64,000 nt of DNA from Fructobacillus tropaeoli (GTDB lineage Bacteria; Bacillota; Bacilli; Lactobacillales; Lactobacillaceae): the NCBI RefSeq assembly GCF_001047135.2, contig NZ_DF968081.1:13110-77109 (forward strand), given 5' to 3'. Positions within the stretch are counted from its first letter, which is position 1. Every line of letters begins with the position of its first letter. The position numbers and the translations under genes were made by a program. Shown here in pieces: positions 25,903 through 37,273 of this stretch. The notes beneath the pieces are model-generated. The model had not been told where the DNA came from. It saw only the letters and a program-made list of their open reading frames with translations, and searched no databases.

Positions 25903-28900
25903 CAATTTCATCCTTTTTTGTTAGTTGCAAAACAACCAAGAGGAAGTTTCGCAGGTTATTGAGCCAGTATGCTGACTCCTCTTTTAAATCAATAGTTAAC
26001 GTGACGGCCAGCTGAGCCTGCTTGCCATCGACCACCGCCTTGTAGGGGACGTCCTGCAAGGCTTGGAAAATGGTTTCCCCAGCTAATTTGCTGGTCATCG
26101 ATTCAGCAAAGCGCACCGTGACCTGATTTCTCTGGCGTCTGATCTGCGTGACCTCTGCCAAATCAGCCAAGTTCTTGATTCGAGAAACCAGTAATAGGCG
26201 ACCAACCTCATCTGGGAAATCACCGAAGCGGTCAATCAAATCAGACTCAACATTCTCGAAGTCTTCATCTGACTTCGCCTGACGAATTTGACGGTAAAGA
26301 TCAATCTTTTCCGCCGAATCCGCCACGTAGTCATCAGGCAAGAAGGCCAACACACCCAAAATCAGTTCGGCATCCGTTTGCGTTGTCGTTGCCGGCTTGG
26401 TCTGACCCTGCTTTGCAGCAACAGTCTCTTTGAGCATCTGGGTATACAAATCATAACCGACCGAATCAATAAAGCCGTGTTGCTGCTTACCAAGCAAATC
26501 GCCGGCACCTCGAATTGACAGGTCGCGCATCGCAATCTTAAAGCCTGAACCCAGTTCCGTAAAGTCCCGAATGGCTTCCAGCCGCTTTTGTCCCTCTTCA
26601 CTCGGCGTGCGGGTAAATGGATAAGTAAAGTAGGCATAGGCTAACCGGGCTGACCGTCCGACTCGACCACGAAGCTGGTAAAGCTGTGACAAGCCCATGT
26701 GATCGGCATTATCAACGATTAACGTGTTCGCATTGGGAATATCAACCCCAGTTTCAATAATCGTGGTTGTCACCAGAACATCAAATTCCTGGTTCAAAAA
26801 GGAGTAGAGAATCCCCTCTAATTGAACCTCTGACATCTGGCCGTGGATAACCGCCACCCGAGCATCGGGTACCAAGTCTTGAATCTGATCTGCTATCCGT
26901 TCCAGGTCGGCCACCCGGTTATGCAGGTAGAAGACCTGGCCATTACGGGCCAATTCCTTACCAATTACATCACGCACCAAGGTCCAATCAAGTTCGACCA
27001 CGTAGGTCTGAATTGGATAACGGTTCAATGGTGGTGTTTCAATCACAGACAAATCACGGGCACCAACCATCGCCATATTCAGCGTCCGCGGAATTGGCGT
27101 TGCCGTTAGCGTCAAGACATCGACGTTGGTCCTGATTTGCTTTAACTTTTCCTTGTGCTTAACACCAAAACGCTGTTCCTCATCAATGACCAGTAAGCCA
27201 AGGTCGGCGAAAGCCACATCGGCACTCAACAGACGGTGTGTGCCAACGACAATATCCAATTCATGGTCCTTTAACGCCTGAATGGTCTGCTTGTTTTCGG
27301 CTGCCGTTTGAAAGCGGGACAAGTGACCAATCCGAATTTCTGGGAAATCAGCAAAGCGTTCGACCATCGTCTCATAGTGCTGTTGAACCAGAATCGTTGT
27401 TGGGGCCAAAAAGGCGACCTGCTTACCAGCATGGGCAGCCTTGAAGACTGCTCGCAAGGCAACCTCGGTTTTACCAAAGCCAACATCCCCAACCAGTAGC
27501 CGGTCCATTGGCCGTAAGCGCTGCATGTCTGCCTTAATTTCTTCAATACTACGAACCTGGTCAGGCGTTTCCGGATAAGGAAAGGCCGTATCAAACTTTA
27601 GTTGGGCCGTATCATCGGGTGGAAAGGCATAGCCTTGCTTGGCCTCCCGCTCGGCATAAAGCTCTAACAGCTCGTCGGCAATATCTTCAATCTTATTTTG
27701 AACTTGTTTCTTGGTCTTTTGCCATTCAGTCCCGCCCAGTTTGTTAATCTTGGGCTTCTTCCCAGCATCGGATCCACCGATATACTTTTGAATCAGGTTT
27801 AACTGAGTGACCGGCAGGAAGATCTTAGCATTCTTTTGGTACAAAATAACCAAATAATCCTGCTTACCACCGTTGGCCTCCAGGCTTTGCAAGCCCTGAT
27901 ACTGACCGATTCCATGGTTAATATGGACAACATAGTCGCCAACCTGAAGCTCATTATAGGACTTCAAACGTTCGGCGTTCGCCATCTTCCGGGACCGACG
28001 GGCCACCGGCTTCCGCGCCTTATCAAACAACTCGCGTTCAGTTAAGACCGTTAAATGACTCTTAGGCCACTCAAAGCCGGCCCCCAAGTTACCAATAATT
28101 ATTTGGACCTGATTGGCCTGAATTTCCCGGTTGATTGGCACCGTCAAATCATGGTCCTTCAGTGTTGCCACAAAGTTTTGCGCCCGGTCATGGTCACTAA
28201 TTAAAAGCACCATCGTCATCCCGCGGTCTTTTGCAAACTGCAAATCCGGTAAAAGAGCCGGAATCTGACCATAGTATTGGTTTGCTGGCCTGGAGGTGAT
28301 TTCTTCCAGGTGAGCAAATGTTAACTTATTCAAGCCGCGCTGAAAGTTGGCCAGGTAAAGTTCGGCCTGGTGAACTCGGTCTAAAATAGCCTCCAAGTCA
28401 TCCTTAATGGCCAATGGTGGCACAATCTGGTAGGTCTCGACCTGCTGATCAAGCCATTCCTGGTCAAGGGTATTCTGCGATAAGGCACTTTCCTGCAGGC
28501 GAGCAAAGTCGTCAACAACGAATAATCCTTCTTGACCCAAGTAATCAATCAGCGTCGTCTTCTCTTGGAAAAAATACTGAGCATACGGCAGAATCGATTG
28601 GTCCCGGCGCCCTTCATTAAGTGCCGTCTGCGTGCTATCAAAGCCCTCCGTGGCGTGTTTTTTCTCCACTCCCGGCAAACCCTTACGATAAGTCGAAAAG
28701 GCCTCCTCCAGACGTTCTTTACCAGCCTGATAGCGGTCTTGGTCAATCACCAAATCAGTCGCTGGCAAGACCGTCACCCCGGTCACCGAATCAGAACTCT
28801 TTTGGCTGGACGGATCAAAGGTCTTAATCATATCCAACTCGTCATCAAAAAAATCGAGACGGTAGGGATTGTCAGCCGTTGGTGGAAAGACATCAAAGAT

Positions 28901-29431
28901 GGATCCTCGCTGAGCGTACTCTCCCGGATTTTCCACCCGGACAACCAGCCGGTAGCCCAAGGTTACCAACCGCGCCTTCAAATCCTGAAAGTCATAACTT
29001 TCCCCAACCTTCAAGCGCATTTGTGCATTCGTGAAATCAGCCACCTGCGGTTCATAACGAACGAAGGCCGCCAAATTTGTCAGATAAATTCCAGGCCGAC
29101 CGGTGGCCAAGCCCGTTAAAGCTTCTACCCGATCAGTCACAAAAGAATTGGAAGAAACAGCGAGTTCCGTCGCCAATGCTTCCTCGGCCGAAAACCGGTA
29201 AAGGTCCTCCTCGGCTACTAAATCAGCCAGGTCGTTCGCCAAATCCTCCAAGTGGGCCTGAGTATCGGTGAGCACCAAAATCGGCTGTGGCCGCCGTTCA
29301 TAAATCGCTGCTAACGAAGCCGCCTTTGCTGCCCCATTCACACCCAAAAAAAGCTGGCGCTCGCCAGGCTTTTGTTGTTCGGTTAATTTCGTAATTGTTT
29401 CATTGTTCGTTAAATATTTTGTTAACGTCAT
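25892..29431 (-). CDS. mfd: Transcription-repair coupling factor Mfd
   Basis: Large ATPase that removes stalled RNA polymerase and recruits UvrA. 1179 residues: N-terminal UvrB-like modules (about 1-330), RNAP-interaction (CarD-like) domain ([20 protein letters not shown]), RecG-like translocase with Walker [18 protein letters not shown] and DEEQ box [11 protein letters not shown], motif [11 protein letters not shown], and the C-terminal TRCF domain. Complete. Starts 3 bp from the pth stop in the same direction, as in most Firmicutes. Confidence 0.98.
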   Translation of the reverse strand: MTLTKYLTNNETITKLTEQQKPGERQLFLGVNGAAKAASLAAIYERRPQPILVLTDTQAHLEDLANDLADLVAEEDLYRFSAEEALATELAVSSNSFVTDRVEALTGLATGRPGIYLTNLAAFVRYEPQVADFTNAQMRLKVGESYDFQDLKARLVTLGYRLVVRVENPGEYAQRGSIFDVFPPTADNPYRLDFFDDELDMIKTFDPSSQKSSDSVTGVTVLPATDLVIDQDRYQAGKERLEEAFSTYRKGLPGVEKKHATEGFDSTQTALNEGRRDQSILPYAQYFFQEKTTLIDYLGQEGLFVVDDFARLQESALSQNTLDQEWLDQQVETYQIVPPLAIKDDLEAILDRVHQAELYLANFQRGLNKLTFAHLEEITSRPANQYYGQIPALLPDLQFAKDRGMTMVLLISDHDRAQNFVATLKDHDLTVPINREIQANQVQIIIGNLGAGFEWPKSHLTVLTERELFDKARKPVARRSRKMANAERLKSYNELQVGDYVVHINHGIGQYQGLQSLEANGGKQDYLVILYQKNAKIFLPVTQLNLIQKYIGGSDAGKKPKINKLGGTEWQKTKKQVQNKIEDIADELLELYAEREAKQGYAFPPDDTAQLKFDTAFPYPETPDQVRSIEEIKADMQRLRPMDRLLVGDVGFGKTEVALRAVFKAAHAGKQVAFLAPTTILVQQHYETMVERFADFPEIRIGHLSRFQTAAENKQTIQALKDHELDIVVGTHRLLSADVAFADLGLLVIDEEQRFGVKHKEKLKQIRTNVDVLTLTATPIPRTLNMAMVGARDLSVIETPPLNRYPIQTYVVELDWTLVRDVIGKELARNGQVFYLHNRVADLERIADQIQDLVPDARVAVIHGQMSEVQLEGILYSFLNQEFDVLVTTTIIETGVDIPNANTLIVDNADHMGLSQLYQLRGRVGRSARLAYAYFTYPFTRTPSEEGQKRLEAIRDFTELGSGFKIAMRDLSIRGAGDLLGKQQHGFIDSVGYDLYTQMLKETVAAKQGQTKPATTTQTDAELILGVLAFLPDDYVADSAEKIDLYRQIRQAKSDEDFENVESDLIDRFGDFPDEVGRLLLVSRIKNLADLAEVTQIRRQRNQVTVRFAESMTSKLAGETIFQALQDVPYKAVVDGKQAQLAVTLTIDLKEESAYWLNNLRNFLLVVLQLTKKDEIDAN

Positions 29432-29433
29432 GC

Positions 29434-30000
29434 TTACCCATTATATTGATTGCTCAATTCAGCCGCATTTGCCCCATGAACCCAATCCACGAGGGCCTGG
29501 TCGACCTTTTTAAAAGTGTCATCCCAGGTGGCTAAATCGTCTTTTGAAAATTTACCCAAAACGTAATTAACGACCGACTGATGGTCATGGTCTGGATGGC
29601 CAATGCCAAACTTTAAGCGCAAAAAGCCTTGCGTTTTCGTATGGGCCATAATTGACTTTAATCCATTATGGCCACCGGCAGAGCCCTTGGCCCGAAAGCG
29701 AATCTTGCCAAAGGATTGGTCCATATCGTCGGCCAACACGAGGATGTCATCAACATCCCCACCGTAAAAGTCCAGAAAGGCTCGAACCGCCTGACCAGAA
29801 TCGTTCATGTAAGTACTTGGCTTGACCAACCAAACCGTTTCCCCATCAATCACAACCTTGGCGGCCGATGCATAAAGTTTCGTTGGTACAAATTCGACCC
29901 CCTGACTAGCCGCGAAGTGGTCTAAGGCCATAAAGCCAATGTTGTGTCTTGTCAAATCATAGCTTTCACCAATATTTCCAAGGCCAAAAATAAATTTCAT
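29434..30000 (-). CDS. pth: Peptidyl-tRNA hydrolase
   Basis: Cleaves peptidyl-tRNA released from stalled ribosomes. 188 residues; FIFGLGNIGESYDLTRHNIGF contains the conserved Asn and catalytic His; VKPSTYMNDSG and AGGHNGLKSI are also family signatures. Normally placed upstream of mfd. The plus-strand CBS protein gene is divergent. Confidence 0.98.
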   Translation of the reverse strand: MKFIFGLGNIGESYDLTRHNIGFMALDHFAASQGVEFVPTKLYASAAKVVIDGETVWLVKPSTYMNDSGQAVRAFLDFYGGDVDDILVLADDMDQSFGKIRFRAKGSAGGHNGLKSIMAHTKTQGFLRLKFGIGHPDHDHQSVVNYVLGKFSKDDLATWDDTFKKVDQALVDWVHGANAAELSNQYNG

Positions 30001-30120
30001 CAGGGTTTCCTTTCAAACATTTCTACTAACATCCTAATCTTATCATTATAACACGCAAGTTTGACACATAAATATGTTAGGATAGAGCAAAGAAAGAACT
30101 TTTATAAAGGCAGGCAATCT

Positions 30121-30771
30121 ATGTTTCCAAAGTCTTTGATCGTCCCTAAAAATCAATTACTCACCATCAGCGAAGACACCACTATCAAAGAAGTCTACGA
30201 ACTGTTTGAAAGTAAAGAAGCCGATCACATCCGTACAATTCCAATTTTAGATACCACCGGGCACCTCTTCCGTGGTAATGTTTACCGTCAACACGTTTAT
30301 GAGTATATTGCTCGTGGTGGTGATACAAGCAAGCGGGCAACTTCAATCATGCGCAATTCAACCAAGTTTATCTCAACTTCGGCTGATTTCTATGAACTTT
30401 TCTTCGCTATTCGTGACCTACCACACATTGCCGTGGTTGATGACGCCCACCACTTTATCGGCGTCCTGACTCACTCCTCTTTAATGGACTTGCTATCACA
30501 GTCATGGTCCCTCCAAAAGGGTGGTGTTTCACTGGCAGTCAAGACCAAGCAAGAAGAGCGGGGAAATCTGCAACAAATCACCCGAGTTATCACCCGCTAT
30601 ACTAATATCGAGTCCGTTCTTTCGATTCAAAACGAGAAAAACGAACCGAAATCCATCCTCTTTACCCTGCCACTAACGGAAGACTCCCCCATCCTGCGCA
30701 AGATTATCACCAAGCTTGAACGCAAGCGGTTCCAAGTCCAATCCGTTGAAAACTTAAATGAATTTGTTTAG
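30121..30771 (+). CDS. CBS-pair plus C-terminal ACT-like protein, CbpA-like
   Basis: 216 residues. Two CBS motifs (about residues 3-60 and 72-130), ending in HFIGVLTHSSLMDLL, then a C-terminal ACT-like domain (ITRYTNIESVLSI). The order CBS-CBS-ACT matches the c-di-AMP-binding CbpA family of lactobacilli and Listeria. The start at 30121 has AAAGGCAGG before it; the frame is open upstream but without a ribosome site. c-di-AMP binding is inferred from architecture only. Confidence 0.75.
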   Translation: MFPKSLIVPKNQLLTISEDTTIKEVYELFESKEADHIRTIPILDTTGHLFRGNVYRQHVYEYIARGGDTSKRATSIMRNSTKFISTSADFYELFFAIRDLPHIAVVDDAHHFIGVLTHSSLMDLLSQSWSLQKGGVSLAVKTKQEERGNLQQITRVITRYTNIESVLSIQNEKNEPKSILFTLPLTEDSPILRKIITKLERKRFQVQSVENLNEFV

Positions 30772-30776
30772 GTACT

Positions 30777-30847
30777 AAAAAACCGATGACAGTAATGATA
30801 TGAAGTCCCAATTTCAGGGTTCATATCTTACAGTCATCGGTTTTCTT
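30777..30847. terminator. Long bidirectional hairpin
   Basis: About 70 nt: AAAACCGATGAC pairs with GTCATCGGTTTT with a one-base bulge, then GTAA/TTAC and ATATGAA/TTCATAT. It lies between the convergent CBS gene and the gene at 30861. Longer than the other terminators here. Confidence 0.75.
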
Positions 30848-30860
30848 TTTGATATTCAAA

Positions 30861-31541
30861 TCAAGCACCTGCAATTACCAACACTAGGACAAGGGCAAGC
30901 CCCGTCAAAAAGAGGTTACGCGCTGGTAAATCAGCCGACTTATCCAAGTCGGATTCCAAACCAACAGCCAACGCCTGAGCAAAAACTAATGGGAACAAAA
31001 CAATCATTGCCCACGCCAGCAGTGGTAGGTAACCTGACAGCGTTAGCAATAAAATTTCTGCATAGGCAAGAACCGGCAAAAGCAAGAAGATTGGGCGGAC
31101 CCAGCTAGCCCGACTTTGAGCATGCTGGAACTCCTTGGCACTGATTTCTTCTGCGCGAATTTTGCGAACATCCTTGGCGACTGAAATCGACAGCGAAAAG
31201 GCAATTAAAGGAAACGCAACCCCGAACCAAACAGTTAACAGTCCCGCAGTTGGCTTGAACTTTGTATTCAAGAACAGCATTAAAATAATTAAAAAGTATG
31301 GCAAGATAACATCAATGCCCCGCTTCAGCCGCAAAATCCAAATCGAATGGCTTGGGTATTGGTCAAACCACCAGTCATAGGCAAGCTTGACTACGGCCAC
31401 TGTCACCACCATCAATAGGCTTGGCCAAAACAAAAGGCGCTGGTAACGCCACCACGAATAGGCAATGCCAACGAGCATTGGCACCACAATGGTCCAAACT
31501 CGACTAGTGCGAGCGCGATGATAGATTTCTTTAAGAGTCAA
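30861..31541 (-). CDS. Polytopic membrane protein, distantly UbiA/MenA-like
   Basis: 226 residues with about six or seven hydrophobic helices. The start (ARTSRVWTIVVPMLVGIAYS) resembles the first helix of MenA, YDWWFDQYPS lies where UbiA has NDxxD, and KDVRKIRAEEISAKEF resembles the second motif of MenA (NxRDxxxDxxAGKRT). The Asp spacing is not canonical and several acidic residues are absent, so prenyltransferase activity is doubtful. It could be a degenerate family member or an unrelated membrane protein. Convergent with the CBS gene; upstream is DUF421 on the same strand. Confidence 0.5.
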   Translation of the reverse strand: MTLKEIYHRARTSRVWTIVVPMLVGIAYSWWRYQRLLFWPSLLMVVTVAVVKLAYDWWFDQYPSHSIWILRLKRGIDVILPYFLIILMLFLNTKFKPTAGLLTVWFGVAFPLIAFSLSISVAKDVRKIRAEEISAKEFQHAQSRASWVRPIFLLLPVLAYAEILLLTLSGYLPLLAWAMIVLFPLVFAQALAVGLESDLDKSADLPARNLFLTGLALVLVLVIAGA

Positions 31542-31579
31542 TGAAAAATCCTTTCTACGCTCGCCATGACAACAAGCGA

Positions 31580-32230
31580 TTACTTCTTCTGATCACTTTG
31601 ATTATAAGGAGTCAACCGAATCTTCCCCTGAATGTATTCGCCAACGAAGATATCATTAATCCCGGCATAGCCTTCCGCAATGACCTGATTTTCCAACCAG
31701 TCCTCGTCTTGATCAATGGCGTCCAACACATCAAAGTTCGCCTGGCCATCATAAATAATCGGATATTTAGGATTCTGATCGCCATATTCAATCACGGTTA
31801 GCTGACCGTTTTGTTCAATCACGGCCCGCTTCACTTTGGAAACATCGTAGACTTCTTGCTCTCGGAGCTTAAACATCAAATCAGAAGCCGACTGGCCGGC
31901 CATTACGACAGCATCAACATCAATCTGGCCACGGTCAATTACGACCTTTGGCGTGCCATCAATAATCTTTTTGGCCAAGTGATTGTGTTCCTTTAAGAAC
32001 TTCAAAATCATGACCCAAAGCGTCCAGATGACCAGCACGATAATAAACTGAAAAACGGTAATCGTTGCCGTATAAATGGTTCCTCCAATGATACCACCTA
32101 AAACATAGTTTTGGACTTGGTCTAAGGCATTTGATGGAGCCAAATTTCCTTTTCCAAAAATATTAATTTGAACGATCAAGGCAATCAGGCCGATGCCCAA
32201 CTTTAAAATAATCGGTAAGTAAAAACTCAT
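31580..32230 (-). CDS. DUF421 (YetF-like) membrane protein
   Basis: 216 residues. Two or three N-terminal membrane helices (about 5-25, 42-80), then a cytoplasmic domain with KKIIDGTPKVVIDRGQI and MAGQSASDLMFKLREQEVYDV and VKRAVIEQNGQL, all conserved in DUF421. The function of the family is uncertain; in lactobacilli it regularly follows a DUF3290 gene, as here, with a 4-nt overlap. Confidence 0.88.
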   Translation of the reverse strand: MSFYLPIILKLGIGLIALIVQINIFGKGNLAPSNALDQVQNYVLGGIIGGTIYTATITVFQFIIVLVIWTLWVMILKFLKEHNHLAKKIIDGTPKVVIDRGQIDVDAVVMAGQSASDLMFKLREQEVYDVSKVKRAVIEQNGQLTVIEYGDQNPKYPIIYDGQANFDVLDAIDQDEDWLENQVIAEGYAGINDIFVGEYIQGKIRLTPYNQSDQKK

Positions 32231-32670
32231 CGTTGTACCTCCACATTCGCATTAACCAAATAAACCTGAGTCCGGGTATAGGACTGGCCATCTTTTGAAA
32301 GGCCAATTTGGTAATAATTCTTGCCTTCTTTAGCAATCATGCCGTCAACAAGCGAAGTCGAATTAAAGTAAACGTCGTCGGTTTTAACATGCTGTGCCTT
32401 AACATAGTTTTTAACAAAGGCCGTCATCTGACTTTGCTGTGAATTTCTAGTATTTGTGTTTTGCAAATCAGTAAACTGAACGCCCGCGAAAAAAACAAAA
32501 AATAAAAAGGCAATAATCGTCAAATCGCGATAACGCGTATTAAAGCGATGGCGAAAAGTTGCTACCAAACCAACAGCCAAAAGAACAAAGGTCAAGGCCA
32601 CCAGCAAGATCACAACGGTATTGGTTAAGTTATTTTGCTTGGTTAAATAATCAACACTATAAAACGTCAT
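32227..32670 (-). CDS. DUF3290 membrane protein
   Basis: 147 residues with two membrane helices (about 17-40, 52-70) and an outer C-terminal domain (FVKNYVKAQHVKTDDVYFN ... YYQIGLSKDGQSYT). Matches DUF3290, the usual partner of DUF421. ATG at 32670 with GGAGGG before it. Function unknown. Confidence 0.85.
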   Translation of the reverse strand: MTFYSVDYLTKQNNLTNTVVILLVALTFVLLAVGLVATFRHRFNTRYRDLTIIAFLFFVFFAGVQFTDLQNTNTRNSQQSQMTAFVKNYVKAQHVKTDDVYFNSTSLVDGMIAKEGKNYYQIGLSKDGQSYTRTQVYLVNANVEVQR

Positions 32671-32730
32671 AAGTTCCCTCCGTTACTTTATTCTAGCACA
32701 AGGCAGCCATTGGTCCAGCTGATTTTTTTA

Positions 32731-32775
32731 GAAAAAAAGAAAGAAGTAATCCAAATTGGACTACTTCCTTCTTTA
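32731..32775 (-). terminator. Intrinsic terminator of groESL
   Basis: Imperfect 18-bp hairpin (AAAGAAGGAAGTAG on the minus strand pairing with CTACTTC.. bases after TCCAA/TTGGA) followed by a T-run; lies 40 bp beyond the groEL stop. Confidence 0.7.
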
Positions 32776-32815
32776 GCACTTATTTCAAAACATTTCTAGC
32801 AGAAATACCCTCAGT

Positions 32816-34471
<1,656 letters not shown>

Positions 34472-34508
34472 TCATCATTATTTGTGCTAATTGTCTTGTA
34501 ATTGTTGT

Positions 34509-34793
34509 TTAATCAACGATGGCGATAATATCTTTTTCATGGAGAGCCAAGTATGATTGACCATCATAAGTCAATTCCTGACCAGCAAACTTGTCAAATA
34601 AAACCTGGTCTCCTTCTTTGACTGTCATGTCCAGCTTCTGGCCTGAATCGGCCACCAAGCCACTCCCTGTTGCCACAACCTTACCGGTTACTGGCTTTTC
34701 TTGCGTATTAGCGGCTAAGACAATGCCACCAACTGTCTTTTCACTTTGTTCTGCAACACTGACGACCACGCGGTCTCCTAAGGGCTTTAACAT
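34509..34793 (-). CDS. groES: Co-chaperonin GroES (Hsp10)
   Basis: 94-residue lid of the GroEL chamber. [12 protein letters not shown] at the start, mobile loop [16 protein letters not shown], and [13 protein letters not shown] at the end. First gene of the groESL operon, behind a CIRCE element. Confidence 0.97.
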   Translation of the reverse strand: MLKPLGDRVVVSVAEQSEKTVGGIVLAANTQEKPVTGKVVATGSGLVADSGQKLDMTVKEGDQVLFDKFAGQELTYDGQSYLALHEKDIIAIVD

Positions 34794-34817
34794 GAATCAC
34801 AACCTCCGTTTATATTT

Positions 34818-34844
34818 TTAGCACTCGTACACATCGAGTGCTAA
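34818..34844. promoter_or_regulatory. CIRCE operator of groESL
   Basis: TTAGCACTC-N9-GAGTGCTAA, a perfect match to the HrcA-binding CIRCE element, lying between the promoter and groES. HrcA repression is established knowledge for this element; hrcA itself is not in the window. Confidence 0.97.
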
Positions 34845-34853
34845 TCTGACTTT

Positions 34854-34881
34854 AGTATAGCACCTAAGACCTATTTGTCAA
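34854..34881 (-). promoter_or_regulatory. groESL promoter
   Basis: Minus strand TTGACA (34876-34881), 16-bp spacer, TATACT (34854-34859), just upstream of CIRCE. Confidence 0.75.
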
Positions 34882-34967
34882 CAAGGTGAAATTCGTTTTA
34901 TTCAAAAGAAAAAGCCGGCCAAGGCCTCCATCAATAAAGCTCGCACGACTTTTTATACATCTTTATT

Positions 34968-35711
34968 TTATTTTAAATCAAGTCCCTTATCATGAGGGTA
35001 TTGAGATAGGGCAGTGTTCGCAGCCCCCTTCGTTAACAAAGAGGCGTTATGCTTCGTCCAATTGGAATCAATATTCCGCCCCTTAAAGTAAGCGGCCATC
35101 GTTTGATCATATTCCTCAATGGCAGCCTTCATTTGGTCGTCATCGTAATGGTCTTTCATCAATGAACCAGCCAATGGCAACTTAGGTTTGATGCCTGGTT
35201 TTTGATCAGGGTAGCCAAGTGAAAAGCCCATAATTGGCTTAACGTACTTTGGCAAGTCCAATTCCTTTTCGTAGAGTTCAAAGGCGCCCATTGCACCTGC
35301 CATTGTGACAGAACCGATTCCAAGCGATTCAGCCGCCACCTGAGCACGACCTAAGGCAATCGAAGCCGAAACAATCCCGCCCTCCAAATATTGGTAGTGC
35401 TGGATTCGTTCTTCCATAATGGCCCGGGTTTCAGCGTCCTGATTTAACAAAACCTTGTGCCAATCGACGGTAACAACAAAATACCGAGTGGCATTTTCGA
35501 TGTACTTCATCTTCACCTTTTCAGTGACCCGCCTCTTGAGGTCTTGGTCGGTGATTTCAATAAAGGTGACTGGCTGAAAGTTTTGCATATTCGGTCCGGC
35601 AAGGGCTGCAGAGAAAATCGCTTCGACTTCCTCATCGGTCACTGGCCGATCGGAGAAAGAGCGGATTGATTGGTGGTCATGTAATTGATCAAGTACTGGA
35701 TTTTTAATCAT
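34968..35711 (-). CDS. NfrA/NfsA-type FMN nitroreductase
   Basis: 247 residues. N-terminal LHDHQSIRSFSDRPVTDEEVE is the family's HRSIRxF motif, ALAGPNMQNFQPVTFI holds FMN contacts, ESLGIGSVTMAGAM and MGFSLGYPDQKPGIKPKLPL the rest of the NADPH-FMN oxidoreductase pattern. Substrate (nitro compounds, flavin, quinones) is not determined. Follows the groES promoter region on the same strand and is divergent from the ArAE-type gene. Confidence 0.9.
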   Translation of the reverse strand: MIKNPVLDQLHDHQSIRSFSDRPVTDEEVEAIFSAALAGPNMQNFQPVTFIEITDQDLKRRVTEKVKMKYIENATRYFVVTVDWHKVLLNQDAETRAIMEERIQHYQYLEGGIVSASIALGRAQVAAESLGIGSVTMAGAMGAFELYEKELDLPKYVKPIMGFSLGYPDQKPGIKPKLPLAGSLMKDHYDDDQMKAAIEEYDQTMAAYFKGRNIDSNWTKHNASLLTKGAANTALSQYPHDKGLDLK

Positions 35712-35796
35712 GTTTTACCTCACTGATTGGACAATCATTACCTTTATCTTACTATCTATGATACGCTAAATACTATCAATAAAATAGGAGCACTCC

Positions 35797-36282
35797 ATGA
35801 AAAAGTTACAGATCCACGTCGGCATGCGGACCGTGAAGACCGCCATTGTTGTGATGTTGGTCTTACTCGTTTATCACTTTGTCGACCGACCAGCGTCGGT
35901 TCCCGCCTTGGCGGCCGTCTTCGCCCTTCGAGAAGATTGGGACAATACCATTCAATTTGCCAAAATTCGTTTACTATCAAATAGTGTTGGTGGTTTCTTC
36001 TCACTACTTTACTTTTTGATTCGTGAATTTACGCACCACAATAGCTGGATGCCAATCGTCATTATTCCAATTTTCGTTATCTGCACGATTGTTATTCTCA
36101 ACGCCTTAGACTGTAGTCTAGGAATTGTTGGTGGTCTCGCAGCCCTCTTGTTGATTGCTTTGACCATCCCAATGGATGCCACCATCGACTACGTCTTCTT
36201 ACGAATTGTTGACACTTTTATCGGTGTTTTGTTTGCTATCGGCGTTAATTATTTTGGTATCCCAGAACAGGAAACCAATTAA
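35797..36282 (+). CDS. ArAE/FUSC-type membrane protein, N-terminal part only
   Basis: 161 residues with four or five membrane helices. The N-terminus HVGMRTVKTAIVVMLVLLV and VPALAAVFALREDWDNT match the aromatic acid exporter (DUF939/FUSC) family. The cytoplasmic C-terminal domain of full-length exporters is absent; short versions occur in lactobacilli. AGGAG lies 7 nt before the ATG. Transport function is inferred from family only. Confidence 0.8.
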   Translation: MKKLQIHVGMRTVKTAIVVMLVLLVYHFVDRPASVPALAAVFALREDWDNTIQFAKIRLLSNSVGGFFSLLYFLIREFTHHNSWMPIVIIPIFVICTIVILNALDCSLGIVGGLAALLLIALTIPMDATIDYVFLRIVDTFIGVLFAIGVNYFGIPEQETN

Positions 36283-36336
36283 AAATCAGTTTCGGCCTAA
36301 AAGTTAGCCGGTAACAAATCTAATTTTATAGGCAAG

Positions 36337-36365
36337 AAAAAAAGACTCAGCTGAGTCTTTTTTTA
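36337..36365. terminator. Bidirectional terminator between the ArAE gene and the HAD gene
   Basis: AAAAAGACTCAGCTGAGTCTTTTT palindrome core AAGACTCAGCTGAGTCTT; its end overlaps the HAD stop codon. Confidence 0.85.
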
Positions 36366-37208
36366 ATCCATTTCCACTTGATTATCAAGCTTCAATTCGC
36401 TTTCAATGGTTGCTAACACGCCATCCTGAACGTTTGTCTTCAACGCCAAACGCTTATGGGCATCGTGCATTAATGGCATAGCATTTGGCATCAGGTAAGA
36501 GTTGTCATACTTCGCCAACATCTCCAAATCATTGGTATTATCACCAAAGACCATCACTTCATTATCCGTGACATTGTAATAATCTTGGAGAACTTCCAAG
36601 GCCGCCGCCTTATCAACACCCTTTGGCAAAACATCAACGGAACCAAAACCAGAACCGGTGACGTGGACTTCTTCGCCAAAAACTTCTTCTAACTGTTGAA
36701 CATGTTCTTGCACCTCTTCATGAGGCCACACGAAAGAAACACCTAAAATCTTATCATCAATCTTCAAGAGTTTTTCGACCTGAACGACATTCGGATAGAA
36801 CATCGACAGCATTTCCTTAAATTCTTGGCTGACGTGGTTGGAAATATAGGTCCCGTTGACCCCAGCCAAAACAATCACATTGTCAGCTGATTGAGGATTT
36901 AAGGCATTCCAATCAATTACCTTGCGAATCTGTTCTGGTGTCAGATAGACCGCATATAACTCTTGTCCTGGTGTCGTTACCACCGACCCGTTGGAACCGA
37001 CAAAATCGATTTGGTCTAACAAGCCATAAGCGGCCATTGGCTCAAAAAGCTCCTTTAAATTGGCCACTTGTCGACCGGAGGCCGCGACAAAGCGCACGCC
37101 TTTTTCCTTTAATTGTGACAAAACCCGGGCAAAGTGTTCTTGATCGTAACTATCTTCACCGGATAAAAACGTACCATCCATATCGGATGCAATCATTTTA
37201 ATGGTCAT
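36363..37208 (-). CDS. Cof-type HAD-superfamily phosphatase
   Basis: 281 residues. HAD motif I MIASDMDGTFLSGEDSY near the N-terminus (nucleophile Asp), VAASGRQ motif II, LPKGVDKAAALEVL with motif III Lys, and VMVFGDNTNDLEML motif IV. Cof-type, C2-cap. Substrate is a small phosphorylated metabolite, not identifiable. Independent gene 66 bp after femX on the minus strand. Confidence 0.92.
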   Translation of the reverse strand: MTIKMIASDMDGTFLSGEDSYDQEHFARVLSQLKEKGVRFVAASGRQVANLKELFEPMAAYGLLDQIDFVGSNGSVVTTPGQELYAVYLTPEQIRKVIDWNALNPQSADNVIVLAGVNGTYISNHVSQEFKEMLSMFYPNVVQVEKLLKIDDKILGVSFVWPHEEVQEHVQQLEEVFGEEVHVTGSGFGSVDVLPKGVDKAAALEVLQDYYNVTDNEVMVFGDNTNDLEMLAKYDNSYLMPNAMPLMHDAHKRLALKTNVQDGVLATIESELKLDNQVEMD

Positions 37209-37273
37209 TGGATGCCTTTCTTGTCTTGTTTGCTAGTCGACTAGTTCACACAACTAGGGGCTACCATCATCGG

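Noticed and set aside
28532..29119. Plus-strand open frame opposite mfd
   Set aside because: Antisense to a highly conserved coding region; no start signal.
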